45,958 nucleotides of DNA from Sphingomonas bacterium (GCF_028292945.1 NZ_JAQGLJ010000089.1:1-45958); one strand, 5' to 3'. Shown: positions 26,401-41,400, counted from the stretch's first letter. Notes: generated from the letters alone by a model not told the origin. Translations and numbers: made by a program.

Positions 26401-29400
26401 GTGGCCGGCATCGGCAAGGGCGTGGTGATCACGGCCAAGACGGGCACGGGCGCGGTCAACGCCGACGTCACCGCCAAGTCGGTCGTCAACAGCTTCACGC
26501 TCGCGCCGCAGTCGGGCAAGAGCAACACCAAGACGGGTTCCGGCACCTTTGGCACCAACCAGATCGGTGGCGAGACGCTGGCCGTCATCTCCAAGGACGC
26601 GCGCCTCGACCTGGGTCTGGGCAAGCTGAAGCTGGACGCGCTGACCGAGCTGGAGATCTGGGCGGTCGGTGGATCGATCGCGGTCGTCAAGGCCGACGGG
26701 TCGGGCGACTCGGAATCCGTCGGCGGCGTCGGCGTCGCGGGCGCGCTCAACCTGGTCGAGTTCGACACCAAGGCGATCGTCGGGGATGCGAGCGCCTTTG
26801 ACGGCGCAGGCGCGAGCACCGCCGCGGGAGCCGCCAATCGCGGCATCACCGCCGAGGACGTGACGCTCACCGCCACCGACAAGGGCAGCATCAACGCGCT
26901 GTCGGTCGCTGGCGTCGTCACCAACACCACGCCCGCGACCAAGGCGCCACAGGCGCCCGAGGACGACGAGGCCGAGACGGAGCAGCCGGCGGAAAGCCAC
27001 GGCATTTCGGCCAAGGCAAAGGCGATCCTCGATCTGGCGGGCGACGACATCGCCGAACCGTTGACGGAAGCGGCCGAGGATTTCGAGGAGCTGCGCGACG
27101 AGGCGACCGACAAGGTCGAGGGCGCGCAGGCTGCGGCCGGCCAGGAAGAGGACAAGGGCAAGACGCCGTCGAAGGGCTTCGGCCTTGCCGGGTCGGCGTC
27201 GGTCAACTTGTCTACCCTGACGACCCGGGTAGAGACCACGGGCGCAGTGTTCAGCAAGGCAGCGACCGCCGTCGCCGGCGACGCGGCGTTCGTAGCACGC
27301 GCCGTCGAGGCGGTGGATATGCTGTCCGTCACCGGCGCTGCCGCGATCACGACCGGCTCGGCGAAGCTGAAGGACGGCAACACGCTGATCTCCGGTGCCT
27401 ACGGCCTGTCCTGGTCGAGCAACGAGACGGCGGCGGCACTGGCCGACACGACGGTCGGCGGCTTCGGCAACGTGAACGTCGAGGCGGCCGCGAACGGCAG
27501 CCGCATCGGCGCGGGGCTGGCGCTGTCGGCGGATACGACCAAGAGTGACAAGGGCGCGACGTTCGCGGCTTCCGTTTCACACCTGCGCGCCCGTGACGGC
27601 GCGGCGGCGACGGTGACCGGCGGCAGCGTCACCGGCGGCGACGCGGCCGGCGGCGCGGTCAAGATCCTGGCCTATAACGGCCTGACGATGGGCGCGGGCG
27701 CGGGCGGGCTGAGCTGGGGCGCGCAGAACGCCTTTGGCGGCGCGGCCACCGTGATCGACATCAGCTCGCCCTCGGGCGGCGCGGCGAATGCGCGGCTGGT
27801 GTCGACACCGGTCAGCGGCTTTGCCGACCTGAGCGTGCGCGCGCTGACGGCGGCGCGTGTTGCGGGCATCGCGGCGGCGGGCGCGGTCAACGTGGCGGGC
27901 GACGACAAGAAGGTCGCGCTGACGGTCGGGCTGTCGATCAATCTCGTGTCGCTGGACGCTACCGCACTGATCGATACCGGCGCGAGCGGTGGCGGCGCGA
28001 TCACGGTGGGCGGCGCGGTCAACGTGTTCGCCGGCGATTGGGACGGCTCCGCAGGCACCCGGGACTCGCTTGCCAGCGTGGGCCGCTCGAATACCACTGC
28101 CGGTTCCGGCTTCTTCGACAAGTTCAAGTTCGGCGCGACCGATTTTGCCGGCGACGACCCGTTACAGGCGAGCGACCTCGCCGGCGGCACGCAGATATTC
28201 TCGGTCGCGGTGCCGCTGTCAGCGTCGCGCGGCAAGGCGCTGGGCGTCGGCTTCGCGTGGAACTCGATCGACAATGATCGCTCCGCCAGCATCATCGGCG
28301 GTTCGGCCGACGGCCAGGCGACGACGATCTCGGCCGGATCGCTGTCGGTCCGTACGGCGGACCATTCCGACATCGTCGCGCTGGGCGTCGGCGTCGGCGC
28401 GTCCAAGGACGGCGCGGGGCTGATGGGCTCGGTGTCGCGCAACCTGATCGAGGGTTCGTCGGCCGCCGGGATCGGCCGGTCGAGCGGCGCGACCAAGAAC
28501 CTGGTCATCGACATCACCGGTCCGGCCGGCACCACGCCCAACCTGCAGGTCGGTTCGGAAGCCGATGGCGGCATCTTCTCGCTCGCCGGCGCGGTGGGCG
28601 TCGGCAAGAAGGCCGCCGCGGGCATGGCGGTCGGCGTCAACGACATCACGCGTGACAGCACCGTCGGCACGGCCGGACTGGCGGGCGCGGAATCCGCCTC
28701 GGGCCTCTACGCGAAGATCGACGGCGTCAGCCTGAAGGGCAACGCCAATGCCGAGCTGAGCGCGGTATCCAGGGGCGAGATCGTCGGCAATGCGATCGCG
28801 ATCGCTGCCGGCCAGGGTGTGTCCGTTGCGGGGGCGGCAACCGTCAACACGCTGAAGCCGACGATCGAGGCGACCGCGTCGCGGCTGACCTATCTGCAAC
28901 CTTCGACCGGCAATCTCTCGATCCATGCCTCGGATGCGTCGAAGATCACCTCCACCGCGCTGGTCGCGGGGATCAGCTCGTCCAAGCCCGGTGTCGCCGC
29001 GGGCGTATCGATCAACCGCATCGACGCGAACGTCGCGGCGAGTCTGAAGGTCGGCGCCGGCGAGACGATCGGCGTCCGCACGCTGCTGGTCGAATCCTTC
29101 TCGACGGCGAGCATCAAGGCTTTCGGTCTGGGCGCGGGCGGCGGCGGCAAGTTCGGCGGCGCGGGTTCCATCGCGGTCAATCTGATCGACAGCGACACCA
29201 ATTCGCTGGTCGACGTCGCGAGCGGCGGCAGCGTCACCGCGACCGGATCGGTCGGGGTGCGCGCGCAGCGTGACGCGACGATCGACGTGCTGGCGGGCGC
29301 GCTCGCCATCTCTTCGCAGGGTGGCGCGATCGGCGCATCCGTGATCGTCAACGATCTGGGCGGCAGCACGGATGCGCAGGTCAAGGGCGCGGGCACGATC

Positions 29401-32400
29401 AACGCATGGACCGGCAGCGCCGACGATGCGGCGCGCACGCTGACGGGTCTGCGGACCGGCGGGCTCACCACCCCCCTGCCCCAGTTCGATGCGCTCGATG
29501 GGTTCAAGAACCTCGCGCTCGACGCCATGGTCAAGAGCGAGACCGGCAGCTTCAAGGGCGTCGCGGTCAACGCGTCGTCGACGGCGGCGGTGCGCACGCT
29601 CGCGGTGACCGGCGGCATCGCCGGCTCGGGCGTCGCGATCGCGGTCACGGGCGTGGTCGACAACGTCACCAGCGCCACCAACGCCGCGATCACCGGCACG
29701 ACGGTCACTGTCGGCTCGGGTTCGGGCAGCCAGGCGGGCGTCGCGGTCGACGTCCGCGCGTCGAGCCAGCAGGTCGGCCTGACCTTTGCCGGCGCGCTGG
29801 CGGGTACGGGCGGCGGTGTCGCCGCGGCGGCGCCGATCATCAGCGACGGCTATTCCGGCACGACCACCGCCACCATCGATGGCGGCGCGATCACCTCCAC
29901 CGGCGGCGTCAGCGTCAAGGCGATCGGCAACCAGTCGTCGACCACGCTGGCGGCGGCGGGTGCGGTATCGAGTTCGATCGCGGCTGCGGTGGCGGGTGTG
30001 AGCCCGCGCTTCCAGTCGGTGACCGACGCGACGATCAGGAACGTGACCGCGCTGAGCGCGACGGGCGAGGACGGGGTGGCGGTCAACGCGACCTCGTCCG
30101 CCAAGGCGCTGGCGACGTTCGTCACGCTCGCGGGAAGTGGCAGCGGCGCGGCGGCAGGCGCCGTCGTGGTCGCGACCAACGAGAACAAGACGCGCGCGCT
30201 CTATCAGGGGCTGACCGCCAGTGACGGCCTGGGCACCGTGAAGGTGAACGCGCCCAAGGTCGCGATCGTCGCCGACGGGGTGTTCGACATCCTGATCGCC
30301 GGCGCATCGGCGGCGGCATCCGCCGGCGTGTCGCTGGTCGGCAACGGCGTCGGCGTGGTGCATCGTGGCGAAGTGACCGCGACTGGCGACGCGCTGCGCT
30401 ATGGCGACCCGTACGGCGCCGATGGGGCCAAGGCGACCAACGCGACGGGTGCGGTCACGGTCAAGGCGACCGAGTCCGTCTCGATCGCGCCGGCCATCGG
30501 TCAGGTTGCGATCGGCGCCAGTCCGGGCAGCCTCGGCGCGAGCCTGGGCGTCATCGCCATCCTGGGCCAGAGCAAGGTCGATGCGACGCTGTCGCGCCCG
30601 ACCGTCGCCGCGAACACGGTCGACGTGATCGCGACCGGCTACAACCAGATCAACGCGACCGAACTGGGCGTCGCCGTGGGCGGCGTCGGCATCGGCGCCA
30701 ACGTCGCGTATATCGGCATCGGCAAGGTGTCGGAGACCGGCGCGCTCTATGCCTCGTCGGGCGAGGGCAGCAGCGACAGCAAGGTCGCGGGCTCGACCGG
30801 CTCGTCGGGCGGCCGCAATTCCAACATGGACCAGCTCCAGTCCGGCGGCAGCAAGGATGCGGGCTTCATCGCCGGCCAGACCGACAATACCACCAGTACG
30901 ACTGACCGCAACAAGGCCGCCGGCAGCAGCGGCGCGCGCGCGGCGTTCACCGAGAATGCGGCGACCACCCCCGATGACACGTCTTCGTCGCGTGTCCTCG
31001 CGCAGGTCACGGGCAACACCGGCTCCGGTCAGTCCGGCGTGTTCGCGAAGACCGCGCTGACGATCGACAGCGACGCCAACCTGCTGTCGAAATCGACCAA
31101 CATCCAAGCGACCGGCGGCATCGCCGCAGGCTCGGCGACGGTCGGGATCACCCGCAACGCCGCCGAGAGCAGGGCGCGTCTCGGCGCGGTCGAGGCGTGG
31201 GGCGGAGAGCTGTCGGTGACGGCGACGACCGGCGAGGCCAAGGATGCAAAGGCTCGCACGCTGATCAACGCACCGACGCACGCGGCAGAAAACGTGATCT
31301 ACGCCGGCACGGTCGGTGTCGGCGCGCTGTCGGTCGGGGTCGCGGACGTCAAGCTGGAGAGCAAGGCCACCGCCCAGTCGGACGGCAGCATCGGCTTCAC
31401 CACGGCGACGGTGCAGGCGGACGATACGACGCGCGCGCGCACCTATGCAGTCGGCGCGGCGGCCGGCGGCGGCGTCGCCAACGTAGTGGTCAGCCAGGCG
31501 GTCAAGAACGGCACGGTCGAAGCGGGCGTCTCAGGCACCTCGAACTCGGCGACCCTGAAGGTGCTCGCCACCGGCATGGGCGGCGCGAACGCGACCGCCT
31601 ATGCGGCGTCGGGCGGTGTCCTGTTCGCGGGTAACGCGGCGGTGGCGCTGGCGACCGACACGCGGACGATCCGCGCATTGGTTGGCGAGAACAGCACGAT
31701 CAACGCGACGAACGGCATCACGGTCAAGGCGTCGAGCACGCCGCTGGTCGAAGCATACTCGTTCGGCATCGCGGTGTCGGGCAGCGTCGCGGCGGGCGCC
31801 AGCGTCGCCATCGCGAAGTCGAATGGCGTCGTCTCGGCGCTGGTCGGCGAAGGCGGTTCGACGCGCGGCACGCTGAACGTCACCGCCGAGACGGTGAAGC
31901 CGGCGAGCGGCAACAACGTGCTGGCCACGGCGATCGGCAGCGCGGGCGGCTTGCTCGCGGCGGTGAACGGCTCGATCGCGATTGCCGAGACGACGCTGAC
32001 CACCAACGCGGCGGTCGGCGCGGACCTGAGTGGCAGCACCGGCGCTGCGCTGCGCCAGATCGGCACGCTCAACATCCAGGCGACGCGCACCATCGCGCAA
32101 TATGCCGAGGCGACCGGCGTCACGGCGGCGGGCGTACTCGCAGTCGGCATCCAGCGCGCGGAAGCCAGTTCGGGCGGTCAGACGCGCGCGGCGGTCGAGA
32201 ATGTCGACGGTTCCCAGCGTTACTTCGACATGGTCGGCACGGTCAGCGTCAGTGGCGAGCTGCAGCCGGTGCTCGAGCGCTTCTACGACGCGGCGACGAT
32301 CAACTCGTCGGTGCTCGATCAGAACCGCGCCAAGGTCACCGCCGGCGCGGGCGGCCTGGGCGCCGGCATCGCGGCGGACGCGGTCACGCGCTCGAACGGC

Positions 32401-35400
32401 TCGGCGCTGACCGAGATGCTGACCCCCACCCTGCCCGGCGCGGGCGACACCAACAAGTTCATGGCGGGCAAGCTGATCGCCACGTCGACGGCGGCGGCGG
32501 ATTACCGTGCGGAGTCCGACTCCACGCTGGCGACGCTGGCGGGTGGCTCGGGCACGACCAGCACCAACCATGTCGGTGCCAACGCGACCACCAACATCGG
32601 CCGCGCGCCGGCGGCGGGCACGCCCGACAAGGGCAGCTACATCACCGGCACGAACATCACGATCCGCGCCGACGCGGTGCTGGCCGAGGGCAATGGCGGC
32701 TCGGCCACGGGTGCTGGCGGCGGCGTCGTCACCGGCCAGGCGGCGGCGGTCAACAACCGGATCAACCAGACCGCGACCGTCAACCTGGGCAATGGGCTGA
32801 CGCTGCGGCAATATGGCGGCGACGTGTCGCAGAACGCGACCGCGACCTTCATCGACGCGGCCGTCAGGCAGGCCCACAGCCATTCGGCGGCGCTGGATGT
32901 CGGTGGTGTCATGCAGCTGCCGTTCGCGGAGATCAGCGGCGACTATCGCGGCACCACGCGCGTCAATGTCGGCCGCAACGTGCTCATCCGCGGCGACATG
33001 GGCGTCGGCATCGGCACCTCCACGCAGCAGAAATTCCAGGATACGGTCGCCGTCCAGATCTACGGCCTCGCCGGGCTCGGCGGCGGCAAGGTGGACAGCT
33101 CGAGCTGGGCCGACGGTCAGATCGCGATCGGCAACGGCACGATCATCGAATCGCTTGCCGACGTGTCGATCACCGCCGGCAGCGCAGCCAACGGCCAGGG
33201 CGGCGACGTGTACAACCTCGTCGCGCAGACCGACACGTTCAACAACACCATCCTGCCGCTCGACTCAGAGGCGTCGGCCTATGCCAACGTCCATGGCGCG
33301 AACCGGCTGATCATCGGCGACGACGCCGCCACGGCCGCCGCTACCCCGGCGGTCGCGCGCCACGCCTTCCAGGGCGAGATCGCGGATGGCGCGGGCAAGA
33401 CCACCGCGACGCTGATCCGCTCCGCGCGCGACGTGATCGTCGAGGCGCGCACCGGCGCGTCGACGCCGTCCGCCGAGGGCACGGGTCACAACCCGTATCT
33501 CAAGCTGTTCAGCCTGGAGACGAAGTCCGGCAGCACCAGCAGCGACGTGAAGAACTCGATGGCGCTGAACGGCGCCAATCTGGTCGCGGGCTTCCTCAAC
33601 GACCGCACGATCACGATCGACACCGCCACCGGCGCGTCGACCCGCGACGGCGTCGCCATCGGCGGCGGCAGCACCGGCTATGCGATCACCACCAACGACG
33701 CGCTGTACCACGCGCCGGGCGACACCGACTGGCTCGGCCGCTTCCAGGTCTCGCAGTCGAGCTACAATGCCTATGCGTCGATCAAGGACCAGATCGCGGC
33801 CAAGAAGGCCCAGGCGAGCGCGCTCGGCATCGGCATCCCGATCGATCCGGCGGAGCACGCCAATCCGGCGATCAACACGCAGGGCCTGACCCAGCAGCAA
33901 TTGCGCAACGAGCTCAACAAGGCGGCGGTGAAGTCGGACATCATCGCCCAGCTGTCGGCGATGTACGAGACCAAGGCGGCGCTGTTCAAGACGGCGCAGG
34001 AGCTGCACCAGATCGACAGCGGCACCGGCGAACCCGCAGGCCATGCCGCGGTGGTGATCGGTGGCGCGCTGGGCGCCAGCTCCAGGATGAGCCGCAGCGG
34101 GACGTACGTCGAGAACGGCACGGACACGCTTAGCCCGTACCAGATCTACACCGACCGCATCGGCGCGGTATTCGCCGCCGGTGGGCGCGTCACGCTGGGC
34201 GCGGACAAGATCACCGGCGCGGGCCGGGTCACGGCGCTGGGCGCGCCCGTGATCAACGTCACCAACAACACGGGCGCCGATACGGTGCTCGGCAATTTCT
34301 ACATGCCGTTCAAGGTCAATGGCGCGATCGAGTTCAAGGGCATCGCGCGTACGCTGCCCGGTTCGATCGTGCAGAGCGCGAACACCAGCGAGGCCGACCC
34401 GCTGATCTTCGTCCAGACCGGCACCAAGCGGTCCGACATCGTCGCGCTGGGGGCGATCGCCAACATCGCGGGCACGTTCCGCGCGAAGACGCTGGCTGGC
34501 AACTACGTCCAGTTCGGCACGGTCAACGTCGCCAACTTCTCGGCCGATGTGCCCAACGGACTGTTCACCGTGTCCACACCCGACACGACGTTCAGCCAGG
34601 GGCTGCCGGTGCTGCATTGGTATGGAATGCCGGGCACGCTGGCGCTGTACGACACCAATCCCGGCGGCGTGTATCGCCCCGGCCTGGCGCCGCAGGACGC
34701 GATCGACGCGCTGGCGTCGTACATCGCCACCGTGCGGCTGGGCATCCAGGGGCTGTCGGGCAACGGTAATCAGCAGGCGTTCATCAATCAGACATTCGCC
34801 AACCAGTATGGCCGCGGCGTCGAAGGCGACATCCTCCGGACGCTGTTCCTCGACGACCACAGCCATATTTCGGACTCGCAGGGCAATGCGGGCACGGTTC
34901 ATCAGGGCAGCGATGGCAGCGATTCCACCTCGCCTGCCGGTGTGACGCTGTTCGGCTCCTGCCGGACGGTCAGCTGCGAATTCTACAGCCCCGACGGCAA
35001 CATGGGCAGCCCGAACCATGCGGCCGATAATGTCGGCGGCGTCCGCGTCTTCAACGGCAACTCGGATTCGATCTTCGACGGCGACACGATCTGGACCGTC
35101 GTCCCCAGATATCACGACACGGTGATCCTGAAGAACCGGACGACCACCACCCCCGATTACGCGACGCTGCCGACGATCAAGGCGACGCAGGTCATCATCA
35201 GCGCGCTCAACGTCGACGTGTCGGGCGTGATCGAGGCGGGTCCGGTCAAGGAGCGCACGCTCACCATCAAGAACACGGTGCAGGCAGGCTTCGGCACCGC
35301 GAGCATCGGCACCGCGCTGGCGCAGGGTGCCGCGACCACCATCGACCTTGTTCAGGGCGTCTCCGGCTACGGCTCGCTGCTCAGCGCCGACAGCAAGAAT

Positions 35401-38400
35401 CTGGGCGCGCAGTTCGTCCGCACGGGTGTCGTGAATGGACAGGCGCAGGGCTATATCCAGGTCGACGACGTGGTCGCGGGCGGCGGCGGCTCGATCAGCA
35501 TCACCGGCAAGATCCTGAATACCAGCCCGGTCGGCGGCGGGATGCTGAAGGTGTTGAACGGGTACGGCAACATCAACATCGACAACCAGACCGGTTACGA
35601 GCTGAAGATCGGCACCGTCAACGCGGGCTTGTCGGCTGATGGTCTGATCAAGATCAGCGACACCTGGTCGCATACGATCTATGAATACACCAATTCGCTC
35701 AACGGTCAGGTGAAGCTCACCGTCACCGACCTGGGACCCTCTTATGTCCCGGGAACTGCGACCGAGAATTACGATCCCCGCGTCTATGACGTTGGTATCG
35801 GCTACAATGCGGGGCTCGTTGGCGGATCCGCGCTCCTGTACCAGCCAAGCGGCGACGGGCAGTTCTACTATGCGTGGAACGACTCCATCTCGCTGGAGCG
35901 GACGATCAGCGACACCGGTGCCAACTATCGCCGCGTCGGCGACGAGGTCACCGGCTACACCGTCAGTCCCTGGGCCAAGACGGGCGCCGGCGCCGCGCCG
36001 GACGGCACCAACGGCCGCTTCGTGAACATTGCCGCGCGTGAGACCAAGGTCGCCGAGGGCGTCGACCGGCAGCTGAACCCCGCTTGCGATGGCTTCTTCT
36101 CCTGCGGTCAGGATGAGTTCGGGAACGACATCCCGAGGTACATCGACGTACCCTATCGCTACGAATACCAGGACTTCGTCGACAAGGATGCGGGCCGGAT
36201 CAACAAGGCCCTGAGCGGTAATGGCGGCGCCTATGTCTCGACCGGCCGCCGGGACGATTTCGTCCAGGTGCTCGACGGCAATTTCTCCAAAGTCACTGGA
36301 TATTACTACAACGACAGCGACGATGGCGACGACGGCGCCTTCATCGATCTGCCGCGTGCTGCGACCATCAACATCGTCAGCGCGGCAAAGGCGACGCACC
36401 CGATCCAGATCCTGTTCGATCAGGGCAAGGAAGGCGGCGCGATCAACATCACGTCCAACAATGGCGGCCAGATCACGCTGACCAGCGCGGTCACGTTCGG
36501 CGGCGGCAAGACGACGATCGCGACCACCAGCGGCATCGTCACCGAAAAGGACGGCGTGGTCGTCTCGAAGGACATCGCGCTCAGCGCGGGCAGCTCGATC
36601 GGCACCATCGGCACGGCGGCGAACCCGCTGCTGGAGAACGCCTTCCAGGCCAGCCTGATGGGCGGGTCGATCGGCGCGGTCAGCTCCGGCGGCACCGTCA
36701 ACCTCAAGCTCAGCTCGGCAGCGACGGTGGGCGACAAGTCGGCCCCCATCTATGTCGACATGATCCGCGGCTCGGGCGCGGTGAAGCTCACCGCCGACGC
36801 CAATCTGATCGGCAGGGATGTCGGCGTGTCGTCGAACATCATCAGCGACAATGGCGGCGTGACGCTGGACGTCACCGGCGCGGTCGTCGGCCGCGACTAC
36901 GTGGCCGGCAGCCTGACCGCGCCTTCGCTGCGGATCGGGCTGCGCAACGACCAGCTGCTCTCGATCACGGCGACCGGCGACGTGTCGGTCGAGCAGGGCT
37001 CCGAAAATGGCGTCATCAATGGCCTGATCCAGACCAGCACGGCCGCGACGCGCGAGCTGCGCATCGGCGACATCTCCACACCGGGCGATGTGACGATCAA
37101 GGCCTATGGCTCGATCGTCGCCGGCGATCCGACCGCGACGATCGACGAGGCCAAGCTGTCGCGCTTCCGCGCCGCCGCCGCCGCCTTGCAGCTCGATCCG
37201 GCGTGCGCGAGCGCGTGCGGCATCATCGATCCGGCGTCGCTTGGCCTGCTCGACCAGCGTTACCGCGAGACCGGCTATGCGCTCGTCGACAAGCTGAGCA
37301 CCGGCACCGGCGCGGAGCAGACCGCCGCCGCTGCCAAGCTGACCGAGATGTTCGGCTTCGTCCCCACCAGCAAGGACGCGATCGCCACCGTGCAGATCGA
37401 CCGTGCCAAGCTGCAGGCGTTCCAGGCGGCCAATCCCGTGTCGCGCGACAGCAAGATCGAGTTCCAGCTCCGCAACCAGGCGGAGACCGCGTACGAGCGC
37501 TATTCGCTGACGAACGCGGCGGCGACGGCGGAGGACAGCCGCGGTCGCGCAGTCGTCGCGACGATCAAGGTCATCGACGAGCTCGCCGCGTTCGGCAGCA
37601 AGACGCAAACCGGCATCGCACTATCTGCGGACGGCAAGATCGTGTCGGTGATCGACGGCGGCGCGGCGGGCTTCGCGGCCGGCGACGCACTGTACACGCT
37701 CGCCGTGTCGACGCTCGCGGCGAACGGCAAGGCACCCGCGCTGGGCGCCAAGGCCAGCACCGCAGAGCTGGCACAGGGGCTACAGCTCCACGTCGACGGC
37801 CTCGCGGCGCCGGCAACCGCGTTCGGGACCAGGCTGACCGCGCTGTCCGGGGCGACGCTCGCCGCCAATGGCGCGATCACGCTGACCGATGCCGCAGCGG
37901 CCGCGCTTGCTCCCGGCGTGGATCTGTACGATTCCGCCTTCGCGGCACTGGTCGCCGCCGGCTCCGCGCCGGCCGCCGGCACCGCGCTGACCAAGGCTCA
38001 GCTGCAAACCGGACTCAAGCTCCATCGCGACGCGCTGATCGCGCCGGTGACGACGTTCGGCGCGACGCTGACCAACGGGATCGCGCTGGGCGCGGACTTC
38101 AAGGTGGAAGTGCCGGACACGGCAGCCGATCAGCTCAACGCCGGCGGCAGCCTGCGTCAGCTCGCGCTGACGACGCTGATCGAGCAGAACCGCGCGCCCG
38201 CTTCGGGCACGACGCTCTCGACCGCGCAGCTGCAGGAAGGTCTGCAGCTGTACCTGAACGGGCTTGACGACTCCGTCGACACGTTCCGCGCGAAGTTCGG
38301 TCCCGGCATCAACCTGTCGACCGACGGCCGCACCGTGACCATCGGCAACGCCAACGCGTTCGCGCTGACCCCGGGCGGCGAGCTGTACCAGATCGCGGTG

Positions 38401-41400
38401 ACGACACTGGCGGCCAAGGGCCAGCCGGTCGCCACCGGTCTGACCGCCACGGCCGAGCAGCTGCAGAACGGTTTGCAGCTGTACCTCAACGATCTGCGCG
38501 CGCCGGTGGAGAGCCTCCTGTCGATCACCATCGACGATCTCGCGACGATGAGCGCGACCGCCAAGACGACAGCCGTATCGCAGCGCATCAACGGCGCGGC
38601 GCTGACGAGCTGGGTCGAGGCGCAGAACCTGCAGACGCAGCGCGGCCGCGCCTCGTCCGACGCGCTCGGCCGGATCGAGCAGATCCAGGCGTTCGGCGCG
38701 AAGGATGGGCTTACCCTGTCGGGCGATGGCAAGACGGTGACGATCGCCGACGCTGCCTTCGCCGCGCATCGCGACCTCCAGGCAGGCGGCGCGCTGTACG
38801 AGCTGGCGCTCACCACGCTGCGCGCGCAGGTCAACCCCAGCGGGCTGCGCGAGACGGTGCCGCTGCCGACGAATGCCGACATCCGCGTCGGCTTGCAGAA
38901 GTATCTCGACACGCTGCGCACGCCGCTGCTCGACTTGCTGCCCGGGGCGCTGCCGACGCTGTCGCCGGCGCTGTCGGCCGCGCAGAAGCTCGATGCAGTG
39001 TCGTCGGCGATCACCGGCACCAATTTGCAGGTCTGGGCCAACAACCAGCAGGCGGCTGCGGTCACCGAACTGACCGGGCTGTTCGGCAACGTCGCGTTCA
39101 ACCGCGCGACGATCGAGACCGGCAAGCTCATCAACCTTTCCGATCGCACCAGCGGTGCGACCTGGACCGCGACGATGCTGGCCGTGTCGCTGCCGTCCAC
39201 CGCCTTCGTACCGGTGGCTGACTCGCAGTTCGAGACGCGCAAGGCGGTCATCACCGCGCAGAACGTCAATCTGCTCGCGGGCAATTCGGTGGGCGCTTTC
39301 GACAAGCAGCTGACCTTCACCTACGGCACCAGCGGCTTCGTCGACGCGCGCGACGCCGAGGGCGTGCTGGCTCCGCGCTTCATCACCAACTCGGCGGGCG
39401 TCCAGGTCGACGTCACCAAGGAAGTGGCGCAGGCCTATCTCGCCTCGGCAGGGCCGGGCGATCTGACCACCGCCATCACCTTCAAGAACCCGGGCGCCGC
39501 GCCCAAGGATCTCGAAGCGACGCAGATCAAGGTGACAACGCGACGCGATCAGCCGTTGCAGATCAACGCGCAAGGCACGGTCAACGCCGTCGCCGCGGTC
39601 AACTTCACCAACCTGAACTCGACCGCCACCGGGGTCGGCAGCGCCGTGCAGGGCGACATCTTCATCTCCAACGACAACCGGCTGATCGTCGGCTCGATCA
39701 TCTCGCAAAAGCCGACGGTGCCCAGCACGCTCAAGGTCGCCGGCTGCAACACCGGCGCAGCGGCTCCGTGGCTGTGCGACAGCCGCATCCGCCTGGTCGC
39801 ACCCGAGATCGTCAGTGCGGTCGCCGGGACCGAGGGCATCACCGCGGCGGCAGCCGTCACCGCGAGCAACGGCGCTGCGTCGCAACTGCTGTCCAATGCC
39901 GATGGCAGCGGCGTGGTGATGGGCGGACTGGTGCGTCTGGAGGCATCCAACGGCTCGATCGGCTCCGTCATCGGCGGATCGCTGCTGGTCGATGCGCGCG
40001 CGATCGAGGTCATGCGGGCCGCCGGCAATGCGTCCGTGGAGCGCCGTCAGGCAGTGTCGCTGCCCAGCACGATCGGCGCGTTCAACTTCGGCAACGACCT
40101 GCAGATCGGCGACGTGTTCGCGGGCGACCGGCTACAGCTCGACAACCGTTATGGCTCGCTGTTCGTGATCGGCATGCCGTCGGAAATCGAGAGCGAGGAT
40201 CGCAACACGCGCATCGTCGCCAACCGGCTCGCGATCCGCGCAGCGGGGGATATCGGCGCGGCCGGCGTCACCAGCGCCGGGCTGCCGGCCCAGTTCGACA
40301 TCCAGGCGCCGATCATCACGCAGTTCGTGGCGGGTTACGACTATGCCACGAGCCTGCCGGGCGTGTTGGGGCAACAGCCGGCGGGGTTGCCCGCAGGCGA
40401 CGGCTTCTTCGCGCTGCGTGGCGTGTCGCAGATGGGCAGCAAGGACATTCCGGGTTCCATGCTGGGCGCGCGCCGCAACATCACGGTTGGCACGCTCAAC
40501 AACGATCGCGACTCCGCGACGCCCATCAAGTCGTCGATCATCTTCCGCTCCGACATCCTGGTCGGTGGCCGGCTGATCCTGACCACCGATGGCGACGTCG
40601 CCTTCCCCGATCCGGACGTGCGCATCACGGGCCTGGGTAACCTCACCAACCCGAACTACGACCCGGCCAAGGTCGTCGACCTTTCGGCGCTCGAGCTGAA
40701 CATCAAGGGGCGGTTCGATTATCTGCAGAACACCCGCTCGATCATCCTGGGCTCGCTGACCGCCGGCGGTGGCGTGGTGGAATCCAAGTCGGGCTTCGTC
40801 CGCGTCGACGGCACGTTGTACGGCAATGGCGGACCGGAAACGCCGTTCACGATCAAGGCGGCGACGGATGTCACCGTGGGTTCCACCGGCCTCGGCGCCA
40901 TCGCGCTGCTCGCCTGTGGTGGTCAGATCCTGGGCTGCCAGTCCGATGTCACGGTGACCGGTCGGGCGCATGCGTCCGATCTCACGGTCGTCGGCCAGGA
41001 CATCTCCATCGCGGGTGGGCTGTTCGGCCGCTCCGCGAACCTGACCGCCGCTGCCGACGGCACCGTCACGATCGGCGGCTCGGTGTTGCTGCAGCGCGAC
41101 AGCATCCGGCCCGACGAGCGGTCGGTGTTCAGCCTGACGGGCGGCAACCTTACGGTGGCGGGGTTGATCGCCGCGCAGGATACGGCGACCATCCGCGGCC
41201 GGACCATCACCGGCGCGGCACGCACCACCTTCGTCAATACCGGCGCGCTCACGCTGGAGGCGACCGGCGCGCTCAACCTCGACCCGACGATATCCTTCGT
41301 GAACGTCGGCTCGACGGTGCTGCGGTCGGGCACGGCGGCGGCGGGCGGCTCGGCGGTGACGATCGGAAGCGTTGGCGGGGGAAGCCTGCTGATCGACGCG

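Noticed and set aside
23785..40649. Several very long minus-strand open frames (up to about 1447 codons) opposite the giant exoprotein
   Set aside because: High GC removes stop codons in other frames. Their products are Arg/Asp/His-rich with no domains, whereas the plus frame has a signal, TPS domain and partner gene.
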